From Aneurinibacillus uraniidurans (GTDB lineage Bacteria > Bacillota > Bacilli > Aneurinibacillales > Aneurinibacillaceae): a stretch of DNA of 64,000 nucleotides. The stretch is taken from assembly GCF_028471905.1 (NCBI RefSeq), contig NZ_CP116902.1, positions 1,524,501-1,588,500 of the forward strand, given 5' to 3'. Positions 53,284-61,431 of this stretch are shown in pieces (within the stretch, counting starts at the first letter, position 1; the number at the start of each line of letters is the position of its first letter). The position numbers and the translations under genes were made by a program. The notes below the pieces were generated by a model that was given only the letters and a program-made list of their open reading frames with translations, did no database searches and was not told where the DNA came from.

Positions 53284-53742
53284 ATGGATCGATATATGGG
53301 GAAACTAGAAAAAGCAGTCCGACCGGAAGAAAGTATTGCGGATCTTGTTATTCCAGGAAGCAAAGTAGCGATTGTCCAGGAAGGCAATACGCTTGAACAC
53401 GCCTTGCTTGTACTTATTAAATCGGGTTATACTGCGATTCCAGTCTTAGATCGGGATTATAAGCTTAAAGGGTTAATCAGCATGCCGCTTATTTTGGATA
53501 CAGCGCTTGGCATTGAGCGAATCGAGTTTGAGCAACTTGGAACGCGTCGCGTAGAAGAAGTGATGAATACGAAAGTAGGCTGGATGCGGGAGAGCGGAAC
53601 ATTTTTCCGTGGGCTGGAGCTTTCGATTAATCATCCGTTTTTATGCGTAGTAGATGAAGAAGGTGTGTTCAAAGGTATATTGACACGCAAATCGATTCTA
53701 GCCACGCTCCATAAACAGATGAAAAACGCGCCAAAAGAATAA
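53284..53742 (+). CDS. cbpB: CBS-domain protein CbpB/DarB (YkuL)
   Basis: A 152-residue protein of two CBS motifs. EGNTLEHALLVLIKSGYTAIPVLD lies in the first: GNTLEHALLVL and SGYTAIPVLDRDYKLKG, then LGIERIEFEQLG and FLCVVDEEGVFKGILTRKS, close to B. subtilis YkuL, the c-di-AMP-binding CbpB/DarB that regulates Rel and pyruvate carboxylase. The start may be ATG 53284 or 53296; neither has a strong ribosome site. Possibly the end of the spoIIIE-mscL-cbpB unit before the terminator. Confidence 0.85.
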   Translation: MDRYMGKLEKAVRPEESIADLVIPGSKVAIVQEGNTLEHALLVLIKSGYTAIPVLDRDYKLKGLISMPLILDTALGIERIEFEQLGTRRVEEVMNTKVGWMRESGTFFRGLELSINHPFLCVVDEEGVFKGILTRKSILATLHKQMKNAPKE

Positions 53743-53750
53743 AAGTGTGA

Positions 53751-53789
53751 AACCGGGGAATGCTATATAGGCATTTCCCGGTTTTTTTT
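53751..53789 (+). terminator. Rho-independent terminator
   Basis: aaccggggaatgc pairs with gcatttcccggtt, one mismatch, then eight T residues. It ends the CBS gene unit. Confidence 0.88.
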
Positions 53790-53800
53790 GTAATCACATA

Positions 53801-54033
53801 ACTTTGTGTGGTGGGAGGGAGAGAAGAGAGAAGCCGTTCGCTCAGGTATGTTTGGCAGGGGGGGATAAACTGCCCGCTCCAGGAGCCCGGCGAACTCGCC
53901 CGCAAAGAAAAGCCCCACGATGTTTCTTCATAGAAGAATTGCAGGTAAAGGCCCGTTCACCGTTCTTCTTCCGCTGGGGAACAAGCGTACAGACGCTCTC
54001 TTGCTTCCCTCTTCTCTCCCTCCCAAACAAAGT
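53801..54033. repeat. Large imperfect palindrome, repeat copy R2a (core orientation -)
   Basis: The outer arms actttgt...gggagggagagaagag and the right-hand counterpart ctcttctctccctccc...acaaagt pair over about 30 bases. The core is the reverse complement of that in R1 and R3b: tccgctgggg, cgttcacc and gcgaactcgccc appear in the opposite sense. A whole-length fold is possible. No gene lies within. It occupies the 506-base gap before pepF, together with R2b. Confidence 0.8.
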
Positions 54034-54105
54034 TTGGATTCAAAAAATAAAAATATAAAAACATGTGGAGCGAAGCCGTACAAAATTTGCGCTTGAGTGG
54101 AACTG

Positions 54106-54202
54106 CCCAACTGTCGGCAGGAGCGGACAGTCTTTGCTTCTTCGCAGAGCGTAACCAAGTGACAAAGCGACTTCCTTCTCCGCTCCTCCACTACATGTTG
54201 GG
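54106..54202. repeat. Shortened repeat copy R2b (orientation +)
   Basis: It has the same ends as R1 (cccaactgtcggcaggagcg at the left and ctccactacatgttggg at the right) and shares gcagagcgtaaccaagtgac with R1 positions 31119-31138, but lacks the roughly 135-base core. Left flank aaaatttgcgcttgag also resembles the R1 left flank. It looks like an internal deletion derivative of the family, about 45 bases before the pepF start codon. Confidence 0.8.
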
Positions 54203-54248
54203 CTACTCCTCATCTCCCAAGCCAAAATTGAAAGGAGAACTACTTACT

Positions 54249-56156
54249 GTGAAACAACGAACCATGCAAACAATCAGCGCCATTATGTTAGCGCTTACTT
54301 CTGTTTCTGTACCGTCCTCAATTCCGATCCGGGTCGTTTATGCGGCAGAAACTACAGTTCCGTCATATCAGACACGGGACGAGATTCCTGACATGTATAA
54401 GTGGAAGCTTGCACAAATATATGCGAGCCACAGAGCTTTTGAAGCAGATGTGAAAAAGGCAGAGAAGATGGCAGGCGTGATCGCATCGTATCAGGGCCAG
54501 CTGGCTTCGTCTCCACAGAAGATGAAGCAGGTGCTAGATCAGTATGTAGTGATGGCGCGGATACGAGACAAAGCATCACTATATGCGGGTGCTGGACTTG
54601 ATGTACATACATCTGATTCGTCCTTGCAGGCGCTCTCAGATCGGGCAAGCAATATGAACCGATTCATAGGAGAAAAGACAGCTTGGATGACCCCGGAGAT
54701 TGTAGCGATTTCTGATGAACGTATGAAAGCATTACTTGCCTCATCTGATCTTGCTCCATACCGCCTTTTTCTTGAAGACGTGCGTCGGAGCAAATCGCAT
54801 ATTTTATCACGCGACATGGAACGGCTGCTCGCTCAGACGTCTCCGCTTGCCGGAACTGCCGAGTCTGTATATAACATGCTGGTCAAAGATATCAAATTCC
54901 CGTCCATCAAAAACGAAGCAGGTCAGGATGTTCCGTTAACTCGTTCTAACTATGTGTCGTATCTCGAAAGTTCCAATCAATCTGTTCGTCGCGATGCGTT
55001 CCAGACATACTACAGAACGCTCCAAGGATTTCAAGACACATTTGCCCAGACACTAGCTGGCCAGGTGAAGGTGCATAATGCGTATGCGAAGGCGCGTCAC
55101 TATAATAGTGCGCTTGCTGCAAGTTTGGAAGCGAATAACATCCCTGTACAAGTATACGATGAACTCATTGCAACCGTTCATGAGAATTTACCGCTCTTGC
55201 ATCGGTATGTAGCTTTGAAGAAAAAAATGCTTGGTGTGCAGGAGCTGCATATGTATGACATGTATACGTCAACCGTGCCGCACAAGGAACGCTATATCCC
55301 GTACGAGGAAGCGAAACAGATTGTGCTAGACGGTTTGAGCGTTCTCGGGGAGGATTACACGACTGTACTGACGCAGGCGTTTGGGGACGGATGGATCGAT
55401 GTGTATTCAACCGCTGACAAGCGCTCTGGAGCTTATCAGACCGGGGCGTATGATACGCATCCGTATGTGCTGCTTAATTACCAGGGAACAGCCGATGACG
55501 TGTCGACCATTGCTCATGAGCTCGGTCACGCGATGCAGACCTATTACTCCAACAAAAAGCAGCCATATATTACGGCAGGCTACCCAATTTTTACTGCGGA
55601 AGTTGCCTCTACATTGAATGAGCAGCTACTGTTTAAAAGTCGCTATGCCAAGGCAAAGACAAAAGAAGAAAAAATGGTATTGTTGAACGGCTATCTTGAT
55701 AATTTCCGCAATACTTTGTTCCGTCAGGCACAGTTTGCAGAATTTGAGAAGCTTCTGCATGAGAAGGAACAGGCTGGTGAGTCACTAAACGCGGAAGCGA
55801 TTAAAAAGCTGTATGTCGATCTTAACCAGAAGTATTATGGAAAAGCAGTTGTCAATGACCCAGAGATTGCGATGGAATGGGCGCGTATTCCGCATTTGTA
55901 CTACAATTTTTATGTATATCAATATGCGACGAGTTTTGCTGCTTCCGCTGCACTTGCTGGACAAATTGAAACAGAAGGAAAAGTGGCTGTTGAGCGCATT
56001 CGCACGAAATTCCTGGAGGCCGGAAGCTCAGCGCCGCCGCTTGAGGTGCTAAAAGCAGCCGGTGTTGACATGTCTACTGCCAGACCTGTACAGGAAGCGA
56101 TGAAGCAGTTCGAGCGAGCCCTTACGGAAATGGAAGAACTGGCAGCACAAAAATAA
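54249..56156 (+). CDS. pepF: Exported oligoendopeptidase F (M3 family)
   Basis: A 635-residue M3 metallopeptidase. The zinc motif HELGH lies in TIAHELGHAMQTYY near residue 423, with the third ligand Glu in FTAEVASTLNEQ. The N-terminal M3 helical domain is complete. Unlike normal cytoplasmic PepF, it has a signal peptide (TISAIMLALTSVSVPSSIPI, cut near VVYAAE), so it should act outside the membrane. GTG 54249 follows AAAGGAG at 11 bases; the longer ORF to 54063 runs into the R2b repeat and is artificial. Confidence 0.88.
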   Translation: MKQRTMQTISAIMLALTSVSVPSSIPIRVVYAAETTVPSYQTRDEIPDMYKWKLAQIYASHRAFEADVKKAEKMAGVIASYQGQLASSPQKMKQVLDQYVVMARIRDKASLYAGAGLDVHTSDSSLQALSDRASNMNRFIGEKTAWMTPEIVAISDERMKALLASSDLAPYRLFLEDVRRSKSHILSRDMERLLAQTSPLAGTAESVYNMLVKDIKFPSIKNEAGQDVPLTRSNYVSYLESSNQSVRRDAFQTYYRTLQGFQDTFAQTLAGQVKVHNAYAKARHYNSALAASLEANNIPVQVYDELIATVHENLPLLHRYVALKKKMLGVQELHMYDMYTSTVPHKERYIPYEEAKQIVLDGLSVLGEDYTTVLTQAFGDGWIDVYSTADKRSGAYQTGAYDTHPYVLLNYQGTADDVSTIAHELGHAMQTYYSNKKQPYITAGYPIFTAEVASTLNEQLLFKSRYAKAKTKEEKMVLLNGYLDNFRNTLFRQAQFAEFEKLLHEKEQAGESLNAEAIKKLYVDLNQKYYGKAVVNDPEIAMEWARIPHLYYNFYVYQYATSFAASAALAGQIETEGKVAVERIRTKFLEAGSSAPPLEVLKAAGVDMSTARPVQEAMKQFERALTEMEELAAQK

Positions 56157-56239
56157 TAAAAAATTTCACTTTCCCCCCACAAATGGGAAAAGAAACACGA
56201 ATTATATGGTACAAAAAACATACGGACAGGGTGAATGAG

Positions 56240-56422
56240 ATGAATCATGTAGACATGTATAATGCAGGGCGCATAGAGCTGCACGTAAGCTCCGCTGATG
56301 AAATGTACGAGACGATGACACGATTTCACATGACATACCCGAATGCGGTATTTGAGGATCTTGAATACATAGGCGTGGAGAATGGCAGTCTCGCCATTAA
56401 ACTTTCCTACTCTGTAATATAA
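56240..56422 (+). CDS. Small protein of unknown function
   Basis: A 60-residue protein, MNHVDMYNAGRIELHVSSAD to NGSLAIKLSYSVI. No domain recognised. CAGGGTGA precedes ATG 56240; the ORF may be extended to 56183 without a ribosome site. A terminator follows, supporting a real gene. Confidence 0.55.
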   Translation: MNHVDMYNAGRIELHVSSADEMYETMTRFHMTYPNAVFEDLEYIGVENGSLAIKLSYSVI

Positions 56423-56433
56423 AGCAACATTAC

Positions 56434-56470
56434 AAAAAAGGAGCCTCCTGTTAACGGAAGCTCCTTTTTG
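56434..56470. terminator. Bidirectional terminator
   Basis: aaaaaaggagc pairs with gctccttttt around a loop with inner ccg-cgg pairing. It lies between the small gene at 56240 and the convergent ribU gene. Confidence 0.8.
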
Positions 56471-56481
56471 TATTGGATATC

Positions 56482-57081
56482 TCATTGTGAGACTGTCTTA
56501 ATCGTAGGGCGAAGTCGCTGATAGATCGGGTACGTAATAATGGCTTCGATGATCCCTTTCATCAGGTTAAATGGGAACACCGCATACAGAATCAGCGCCC
56601 ACAGGCTAGTAATGCTAGAATTAGCTGACTGTGACCAGGCCACAATCTCGGGTACGGACTTGCCAAGCAGTACTCCATAAGCCGGGATAAAAATAAAGTA
56701 GTTCGCAATCCCCATCACGCAAGCCATAACGATCGTGCCTGTAATCGTACCGACCCAGTAGCTAAGCTTGCTCTCGCGCATGAGCTTCATGAACCAGACC
56801 GAGACGACGACGAACGTACTACCAGCAATAAAATTCGACAATTCCCCGACGCCCATACTGTCCTGACTATATAAAATTGCATGAAGGACGTTCTTAAGTA
56901 ATTCTACGATGACACCCGCCAGCGGCCCAAACAGTGTGGCTCCGACTAAAGCTGGAATCTCGCTAATCCCAAGTTTAAGAAACATGGGGAAAATCGGTAG
57001 CGGAATTTCTATGAACATCAATAGAAACCCGATTGCAGACAGCAGTGAAAGCACTGCCATTCGGCGTGTTTTTCCTCTCAT
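56482..57081 (-). CDS. ribU: Riboflavin ECF transporter S component RibU
   Basis: A 199-residue protein with six membrane segments. LSAIGFLLMFIEIPLPIFP is the N-terminal RibU helix, and LKLGISEIPALVGATLFGP with FNLMKGIIEAIITYP completes the family. RibU binds riboflavin and joins the shared EcfAAT module, which is not in the window. ATG 57081 is preceded by GGGAG in a short gaag...cttc hairpin, close behind the FMN riboswitch that governs it. Confidence 0.92.
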   Translation of the reverse strand: MRGKTRRMAVLSLLSAIGFLLMFIEIPLPIFPMFLKLGISEIPALVGATLFGPLAGVIVELLKNVLHAILYSQDSMGVGELSNFIAGSTFVVVSVWFMKLMRESKLSYWVGTITGTIVMACVMGIANYFIFIPAYGVLLGKSVPEIVAWSQSANSSITSLWALILYAVFPFNLMKGIIEAIITYPIYQRLRPTIKTVSQ

Positions 57082-57094
57082 TATGAAGTTCTCC

Positions 57095-57240
57095 CTTCTT
57101 CCATCCAGACTATACTGTCGGTCCCGGAATTACACCGGGTCAGCCGGACGCATACGATTTGCATCCGGGTCGCGGACTGCGGAACGAGTAAGAGGTGTTC
57201 CATCACCGCCGGTCGGGAATTACACCCTGCCCTGAAAGGA
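57095..57240 (-). promoter_or_regulatory. ribU: FMN riboswitch (RFN element) of ribU
   Basis: Read on the minus strand from 57240, the conserved RFN parts appear in order: tttcagggcagggtg, aattcccgaccggcggt, gtccgcgaccc, ccggctgacccggtg, aattccgggaccgacagt and agtctggatggaagaa at 57098-57113. The ribosome site of ribU lies only a few bases past the aptamer, so FMN binding probably blocks translation; no terminator stem was found between aptamer and gene. Confidence 0.93.
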
Positions 57241-57375
57241 GTTGTGTTTTTGTTCACAACCTATGTAGAACTATGCCACGAAAATAGAAAATCGTCAATA
57301 CTTCACATATTTCACACAATTTTTTTTTATAATGAATGTATTATGTAATGGAAGTGATCATAAGGAGAGAAAATC

Positions 57376-58374
57376 ATGAAGGGAATACAGATGGCATGTC
57401 TGATCGGTATCATGTTCTTTCTGGCCATCGGTGTTACAGGCTGTGGATTTCGTTCGTTTGCAGCGGTTCCACTCGAAGACGATGTGCTCATTGTAGCGGG
57501 CACACAGTCTCGTACTGTTTCATTTTTGCAGGCGAATACGGGAGAGGTCATAACCGAGTGGAAGCCTCAATTTGCATTTAATCGGATGCTTCTTCTGCCC
57601 GATCACCACAATATTCTGCTCTATCATAAAAATGAAGGACAAGCACATGTCATTGATATGCGTGATGGAAAGGAAAAGGCGGTCTGGAAGATAGGGACTG
57701 GCATTGTAAACGCGGTTGCGTCAACGGATGGACAGACGATTTATCTGGCAGATCGGGATCATGGCTTACTGCGGTTCTACGGACTCGATGGTCAGGAGCG
57801 GATGAAAGTAAAGGTTGGTTCGTACCCGCTTACGATTATTCCGGACCCGAGTGGAAAATGGGTATACGTATACGATTTGCATGAAGCGAAGGGATATACG
57901 GTTGATGCGAAAGTCGGGCATGTAACGCGTACATTTGCTACGAATGAATCACCAATGGGTGGTCTGTTTATTCCGAAGCAGCAGGAGCTGTGGGTAGGTG
58001 GACATGGTGAGGGAGACGTGCCGGAAGAATCTATTACAGTGCTGAATGCTATGACCGGCCAGAAGCAGGGGAAAATACAAGCACCCTCAATGCCGGTTGA
58101 TTTTGTACCATATAATGAAGATACAGTATTTGTGCTCAGTCATGGATCGAGTACATTGCGGCGCATTCGAGTCACAGACCATGCCATAACCGGAACGCTG
58201 CCGCTCGGTACGAGTCCGTTCGGAATGGCGATGGGGCGAGAGAAACTGTATATTTCCAGCTTTGAGGGCGGTCAGGTGTATGTTGTCGATCCGAAGCAGA
58301 TGAAAGTGAGCAAGACAGTGCGGGTCGGTGGCGGGCCGATGCAGATAGTTGTACGGGAAGGTGGGCAATCGTGA
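57376..58374 (+). CDS. YncE-like beta-propeller lipoprotein
   Basis: A 332-residue lipoprotein. The signal ends at LAIGVTGCG, then come about seven beta-propeller blades (DVLIVAGTQSRTVSFLQANT, GQTIYLADRDHGLLRFYGL and LYISSFEGGQVYVVDPKQMK as examples) of the YncE/40-residue YVTN type. AAGGAGAG precedes ATG 57376. The stop overlaps the response-regulator start (GTGA). Being co-made with a two-component system and a FixH-like lipoprotein, it may serve as a surface sensor or binding partner. Ligand unknown. Confidence 0.83.
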   Translation: MKGIQMACLIGIMFFLAIGVTGCGFRSFAAVPLEDDVLIVAGTQSRTVSFLQANTGEVITEWKPQFAFNRMLLLPDHHNILLYHKNEGQAHVIDMRDGKEKAVWKIGTGIVNAVASTDGQTIYLADRDHGLLRFYGLDGQERMKVKVGSYPLTIIPDPSGKWVYVYDLHEAKGYTVDAKVGHVTRTFATNESPMGGLFIPKQQELWVGGHGEGDVPEESITVLNAMTGQKQGKIQAPSMPVDFVPYNEDTVFVLSHGSSTLRRIRVTDHAITGTLPLGTSPFGMAMGREKLYISSFEGGQVYVVDPKQMKVSKTVRVGGGPMQIVVREGGQS

Positions 58375-59039
58375 GTCAGTTTTCAATATTGGTGGTAGAT
58401 GATGAAGCACCGATGCGTGAGTTAATCGCCATGTATTTGATAAAAGAAGGCTATGAATGCGTGGAAGCAGAAGATGGAGAGGAAGCACTCGCACGACTTG
58501 TGGAACGCAGGTTTGATCTGCTTGTGCTTGATGTCATGATGCCGAATATGGATGGGCTTTCTGTATGTATGAAAGTGCGGGAAAAATCGGATGTGCCGAT
58601 TATTTTTGTGACGGCACGAGGGGATGAATGGGATAAAGTAAACGGCCTTAAGATTGGGGCGGATGATTATATTGTCAAGCCGTTCAGCCCGCGTGAGCTC
58701 GTAGCCCGAATTGAAGCGCTACTGCGTCGTACGCATCGTCAGGTGGATGACATTGCAAGCATCGGTCCGCTTGAGATGGACATTAAGGGGCACAAAGTGC
58801 GAATTAATGGCATTGATTTGTTCCTGACATTAAAGGAGTTTGATTTGCTTGCCTGCTTTACTCGCCATATTGGACAAGTATTAAGTCGCGACCAGCTTCT
58901 CGAGATGGTCTGGGGCTATGAATATTACGGCAATGCCCGTACAGTCGATACGCATGTTAAAACGCTCCGCATGAAGCTTGGAGAGTATGCAAGTCTCATC
59001 CAAACCGTCTGGGGAATCGGCTATAAGTTTGAGGTGTAA
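58371..59039 (+). CDS. OmpR/PhoB-type response regulator
   Basis: A 222-residue regulator. Receiver residues Asp10-Asp11 and phospho-acceptor Asp54 (LVLDVMMPNMDG) with KPFSPREL; winged helix LTLKEFDLLACFTRHIGQVL and RTVDTHVKTLRMKLG. GTG 58371 overlaps the propeller stop. It partners the kinase 3 bases downstream. Its target genes are unknown, but the operon itself is likely. Confidence 0.92.
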   Translation: MSQFSILVVDDEAPMRELIAMYLIKEGYECVEAEDGEEALARLVERRFDLLVLDVMMPNMDGLSVCMKVREKSDVPIIFVTARGDEWDKVNGLKIGADDYIVKPFSPRELVARIEALLRRTHRQVDDIASIGPLEMDIKGHKVRINGIDLFLTLKEFDLLACFTRHIGQVLSRDQLLEMVWGYEYYGNARTVDTHVKTLRMKLGEYASLIQTVWGIGYKFEV

Positions 59040-59042
59040 GCA

Positions 59043-60464
59043 GTGAGAGGATTTACGTTAAAGCTGAATCAGCGGCTGTGGCTGCTCATTACATCCGGCA
59101 TTGTGTTCACCGTACTGATGTCGTATGGGCTAACAGAATATTTATATGAAAAGTTGTATGTCCAGCAGGTTGAATCATCTCTGCGCTATCAGGGAGAACA
59201 AGTGGCCGGGATGTATAAGGGAGGACCGTTGACGGCTGCGTTTCGCCAGCAGGCGGAAAAGTTTAACACCGTATCGGGAGCAGAAATTTATGTAACGGAA
59301 AATCAACGTGAGCTGGGAGCCTGTCTGCCGTTTGAAGTGGAGTACAATGCCCTTATTACCGAAGAGGAGCGGAGCCGACTGTTAGCGGGGCAAACGGTAA
59401 GGAAGATCGGGTACGAAGAGAAGTTTGGTCGGAAGATTATGGCGGTAATTGTGCCGCTTTTAGATGGTAAGCGTCTGGCTGGGATTGTGTATTTGTATGT
59501 ACCGCTTGCGACGATTACAGAGGCGTTCAGTGAAGCGCGTTATATTGTGCTGGCGACAGGCGGTCTGTTTATTCTTGTTTCCATGTATGCAGGTTTGCAA
59601 ATCGTTACCCGTCTGACAAAGCCGTTGCGGGCGATGGAGGCGGCGGCAGGGGAGATGGCACGGGGCAATTTTGCCGCCCGTGTCGATGTCGGGATAACAG
59701 ATGAAGTCGGCAGGCTCGGTCATGCGCTCAATCATATGGCGTCTGAACTTGCGGAAGTGGAGCAGCAGCGCAAAGAATTTCTCGCCAATGTGTCACATGA
59801 ACTTCGCACACCACTTAGCTACATCAAAGGATACAGTGAGGCGATGATTGAAGGGGTTGTACAGACAGAAGCCGATAAGCAGCGATATGTCACGCTCATT
59901 TATCGAGAAGCAGGTCGTATGCAGCGGCTTGTGCATGATCTGCTTGATCTCGCACGCCTTGAAGGAGAGGCGTACCCGCTTGCGTTGATGCCGCTCCCGC
60001 TTGCCCAGCTGGTAGAAGATACACTGGCAAAGTTTTGTCCGTTTCTTGAAGAAAAAGGAGTACGGTTGACGATGGAGCTTGATCCCGATATGATCGTTAA
60101 GGGAGATCAGGATCGACTTGAACAGGTGATTCACAACTTGTGTGATAATGCGCTGCGGTACCTACCGGAAAATGGTCAGCTTACGGTAACCCTTATGAAG
60201 GCGGAAGGTGGACGTTGTCGACTCACGGTAGAAGATAACGGACCGGGCATTCCGCAAAATGAGCTGGCTCGCATCGGCGAGCGGTTCTACCGTGTAGATA
60301 AAGCACGTAATCGTCGAAATGGCGGAAGTGGTCTTGGATTATCGATTGTGCGGCAGATTGTTCATCTGCATGGTGGAACGTGGACGATCGAAAGCACCGT
60401 TGGAGTTGGCACAGTTGTGTCGATTTACTTGCCGTTGTATGAATATGAGGAGCAACAATCGTAA
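59043..60464 (+). CDS. Sensor histidine kinase
   Basis: A 473-residue kinase. Helix 1 lies at about 13-32, an outside sensor domain at about 35-165, helix 2 at about 166-188, a HAMP region with EMARGNFAARVDVGITDEVG, H box NVSHELRTPLSYI with His252, N box HNLCDNALRYL, and G box GSGLGLSIVRQIVHLHGG. GTG 59043 comes after AGGTGTAAGCA. The operon context (propeller lipoprotein before, FixH-like after) suggests that it senses an envelope state or ligand. Confidence 0.92.
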   Translation: MRGFTLKLNQRLWLLITSGIVFTVLMSYGLTEYLYEKLYVQQVESSLRYQGEQVAGMYKGGPLTAAFRQQAEKFNTVSGAEIYVTENQRELGACLPFEVEYNALITEEERSRLLAGQTVRKIGYEEKFGRKIMAVIVPLLDGKRLAGIVYLYVPLATITEAFSEARYIVLATGGLFILVSMYAGLQIVTRLTKPLRAMEAAAGEMARGNFAARVDVGITDEVGRLGHALNHMASELAEVEQQRKEFLANVSHELRTPLSYIKGYSEAMIEGVVQTEADKQRYVTLIYREAGRMQRLVHDLLDLARLEGEAYPLALMPLPLAQLVEDTLAKFCPFLEEKGVRLTMELDPDMIVKGDQDRLEQVIHNLCDNALRYLPENGQLTVTLMKAEGGRCRLTVEDNGPGIPQNELARIGERFYRVDKARNRRNGGSGLGLSIVRQIVHLHGGTWTIESTVGVGTVVSIYLPLYEYEEQQS

Positions 60465-60476
60465 GGAGTGGGACGT

Positions 60477-60890
60477 ATGATGAAACAACATGTATGGATT
60501 AGACGAGTATTGCTACTTGTCTTTCTGCTGGTAGCGCTCGTTGGCTGCTCAGCAAACAATACGCAAAAGCCAAGTGCGAATGCGGAACCTGCACCGATTG
60601 AAGTGGAATTCCAGACGAAGACATGGGCGCCAAAAGTTGGGGACACGCTGACATTCAAGTTGGTTGTCACACAAAATGGTCAGCCTTTGGACAAGCCGGA
60701 CGACGTGTATATCGAACTTTGGAAAGACAAGCAGCGCGAAAACCATGAGACTGTTAAGCCGAAAAAAATTGGAGCAGGTCTATATGAATTGACACAAACG
60801 TATAAGGAGCCAGGCACTTATTATTTGATGTATCATGTCGAAGCAGGCGAAGTACATGAGATGTCAAAACGAAAAGTTGTCGTGGAGTAA
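60477..60890 (+). CDS. FixH/YtkA-like lipoprotein
   Basis: About 137 residues. Lipoprotein signal LLLVFLLVALVGCSANN, then a beta-sandwich of the FixH/YtkA type: FKLVVTQNGQPLDKPDDVYI, then IGAGLYELTQTYKEPGTYYL. Related domains occur near cytochrome-oxidase assembly and copper genes in Bacilli. AAGGAG fixes ATG 60477, 12 bases after the kinase stop. Last gene of the four-gene operon; a terminator follows. Confidence 0.83.
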   Translation: MMKQHVWIRRVLLLVFLLVALVGCSANNTQKPSANAEPAPIEVEFQTKTWAPKVGDTLTFKLVVTQNGQPLDKPDDVYIELWKDKQRENHETVKPKKIGAGLYELTQTYKEPGTYYLMYHVEAGEVHEMSKRKVVVE

Positions 60891-60892
60891 AG

Positions 60893-60938
60893 AAGCTGTC
60901 CCGAAGCCAGAACATGGCAAACGGGACAGCTTTTTTTG
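60893..60938 (+). terminator. Rho-independent terminator
   Basis: aagctgtcccg pairs perfectly with cgggacagctt, and TTTTTT follows. It ends the propeller/two-component/FixH-like operon. Confidence 0.9.
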
Positions 60939-60940
60939 TT

Positions 60941-61100
60941 GTGAAATCGAAAGTGTGGGGGGCGGGAGCGGGAGAAGGAAGGAGCCGTTCGCTTCGATAC
61001 GCTTGCGGGCGCAAAGGTTCGTTCGTCGTTCTCCCTTCGCTGAGTAGGCGCGTACAGGCGCTCTTACTTCTCCCACTCCCCGCACAACGTTTCGATTTAC
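60941..61100. repeat. Shortened repeat copy R3a (orientation -)
   Basis: The outer ends gtgaaatcgaaa (60941-60952) and tttcgatttac (61090-61100) pair, followed by ggggcgggagcgggagaagg against cttctcccactccccgc. Inside are gagccgttcgct and cgttctcccttcgctg, which match R2a, with most of the core missing. It may be a deletion derivative like R2b. Confidence 0.78.
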
Positions 61101-61143
61101 AAAAAACATGTGATGCCGGATTGATGGTTTTCGTTCAAAAAGC

Positions 61144-61337
61144 GGGATCGGGTGGGGCAGCGGAACGCCTGTATGCGACTTCCCAGCGGAAGGGGGCAGG
61201 TGAACGGGTTTTTGCCCACAATGCTTCGATGCAAATACATCGCGGGCTCTTTTGTGGGCGAGTTCGCCTGACACCTGGAGCGGACAGTCCCGACTTCATA
61301 GCAAGCATACCTAAGTGACGAGGCCCCATCTGATCCC
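61144..61337. repeat. Large imperfect palindrome, repeat copy R3b (orientation +)
   Basis: gggatcgggtggggc pairs with gccccatctgatccc at the ends. It contains cccagcggaagggggcagg (61182-61200), identical to R1, then tttgccca and gtgggcgagttcgcctga matching R1 and, inverted, R2a. It directly follows R3a in opposite orientation, as R2b follows R2a. It ends about 95 bases before the next start codon. Confidence 0.82.
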
Positions 61338-61431
61338 CCTTCGCCCATCCTTGCATTCAGCTTTCGCATACAAGCACCCGCCCTTTTGCTATCTCATACT
61401 GTATAGAGGAAAGCAGACAAGGAGGCGTGTG

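Noticed and set aside
54063-54248. Extension of pepF to 54063 (697 residues)
   Set aside because: The extra region is the R2b repeat and its flank, with no ribosome site; GTG 54249 has AAAGGAG and begins a good signal peptide.
60914-61318. Long overlapping ORFs on both strands in 60.9-61.4 kb (up to 136 codons)
   Set aside because: They lie in the GC-rich palindromes R3a/R3b, where open frames on both strands arise from base composition; no ribosome sites or family resemblance.
61315-61431. Extension of the YheC/YheD gene to 61315
   Set aside because: It starts inside repeat R3b. ATG 61432 behind AAGGAGG matches the family start.
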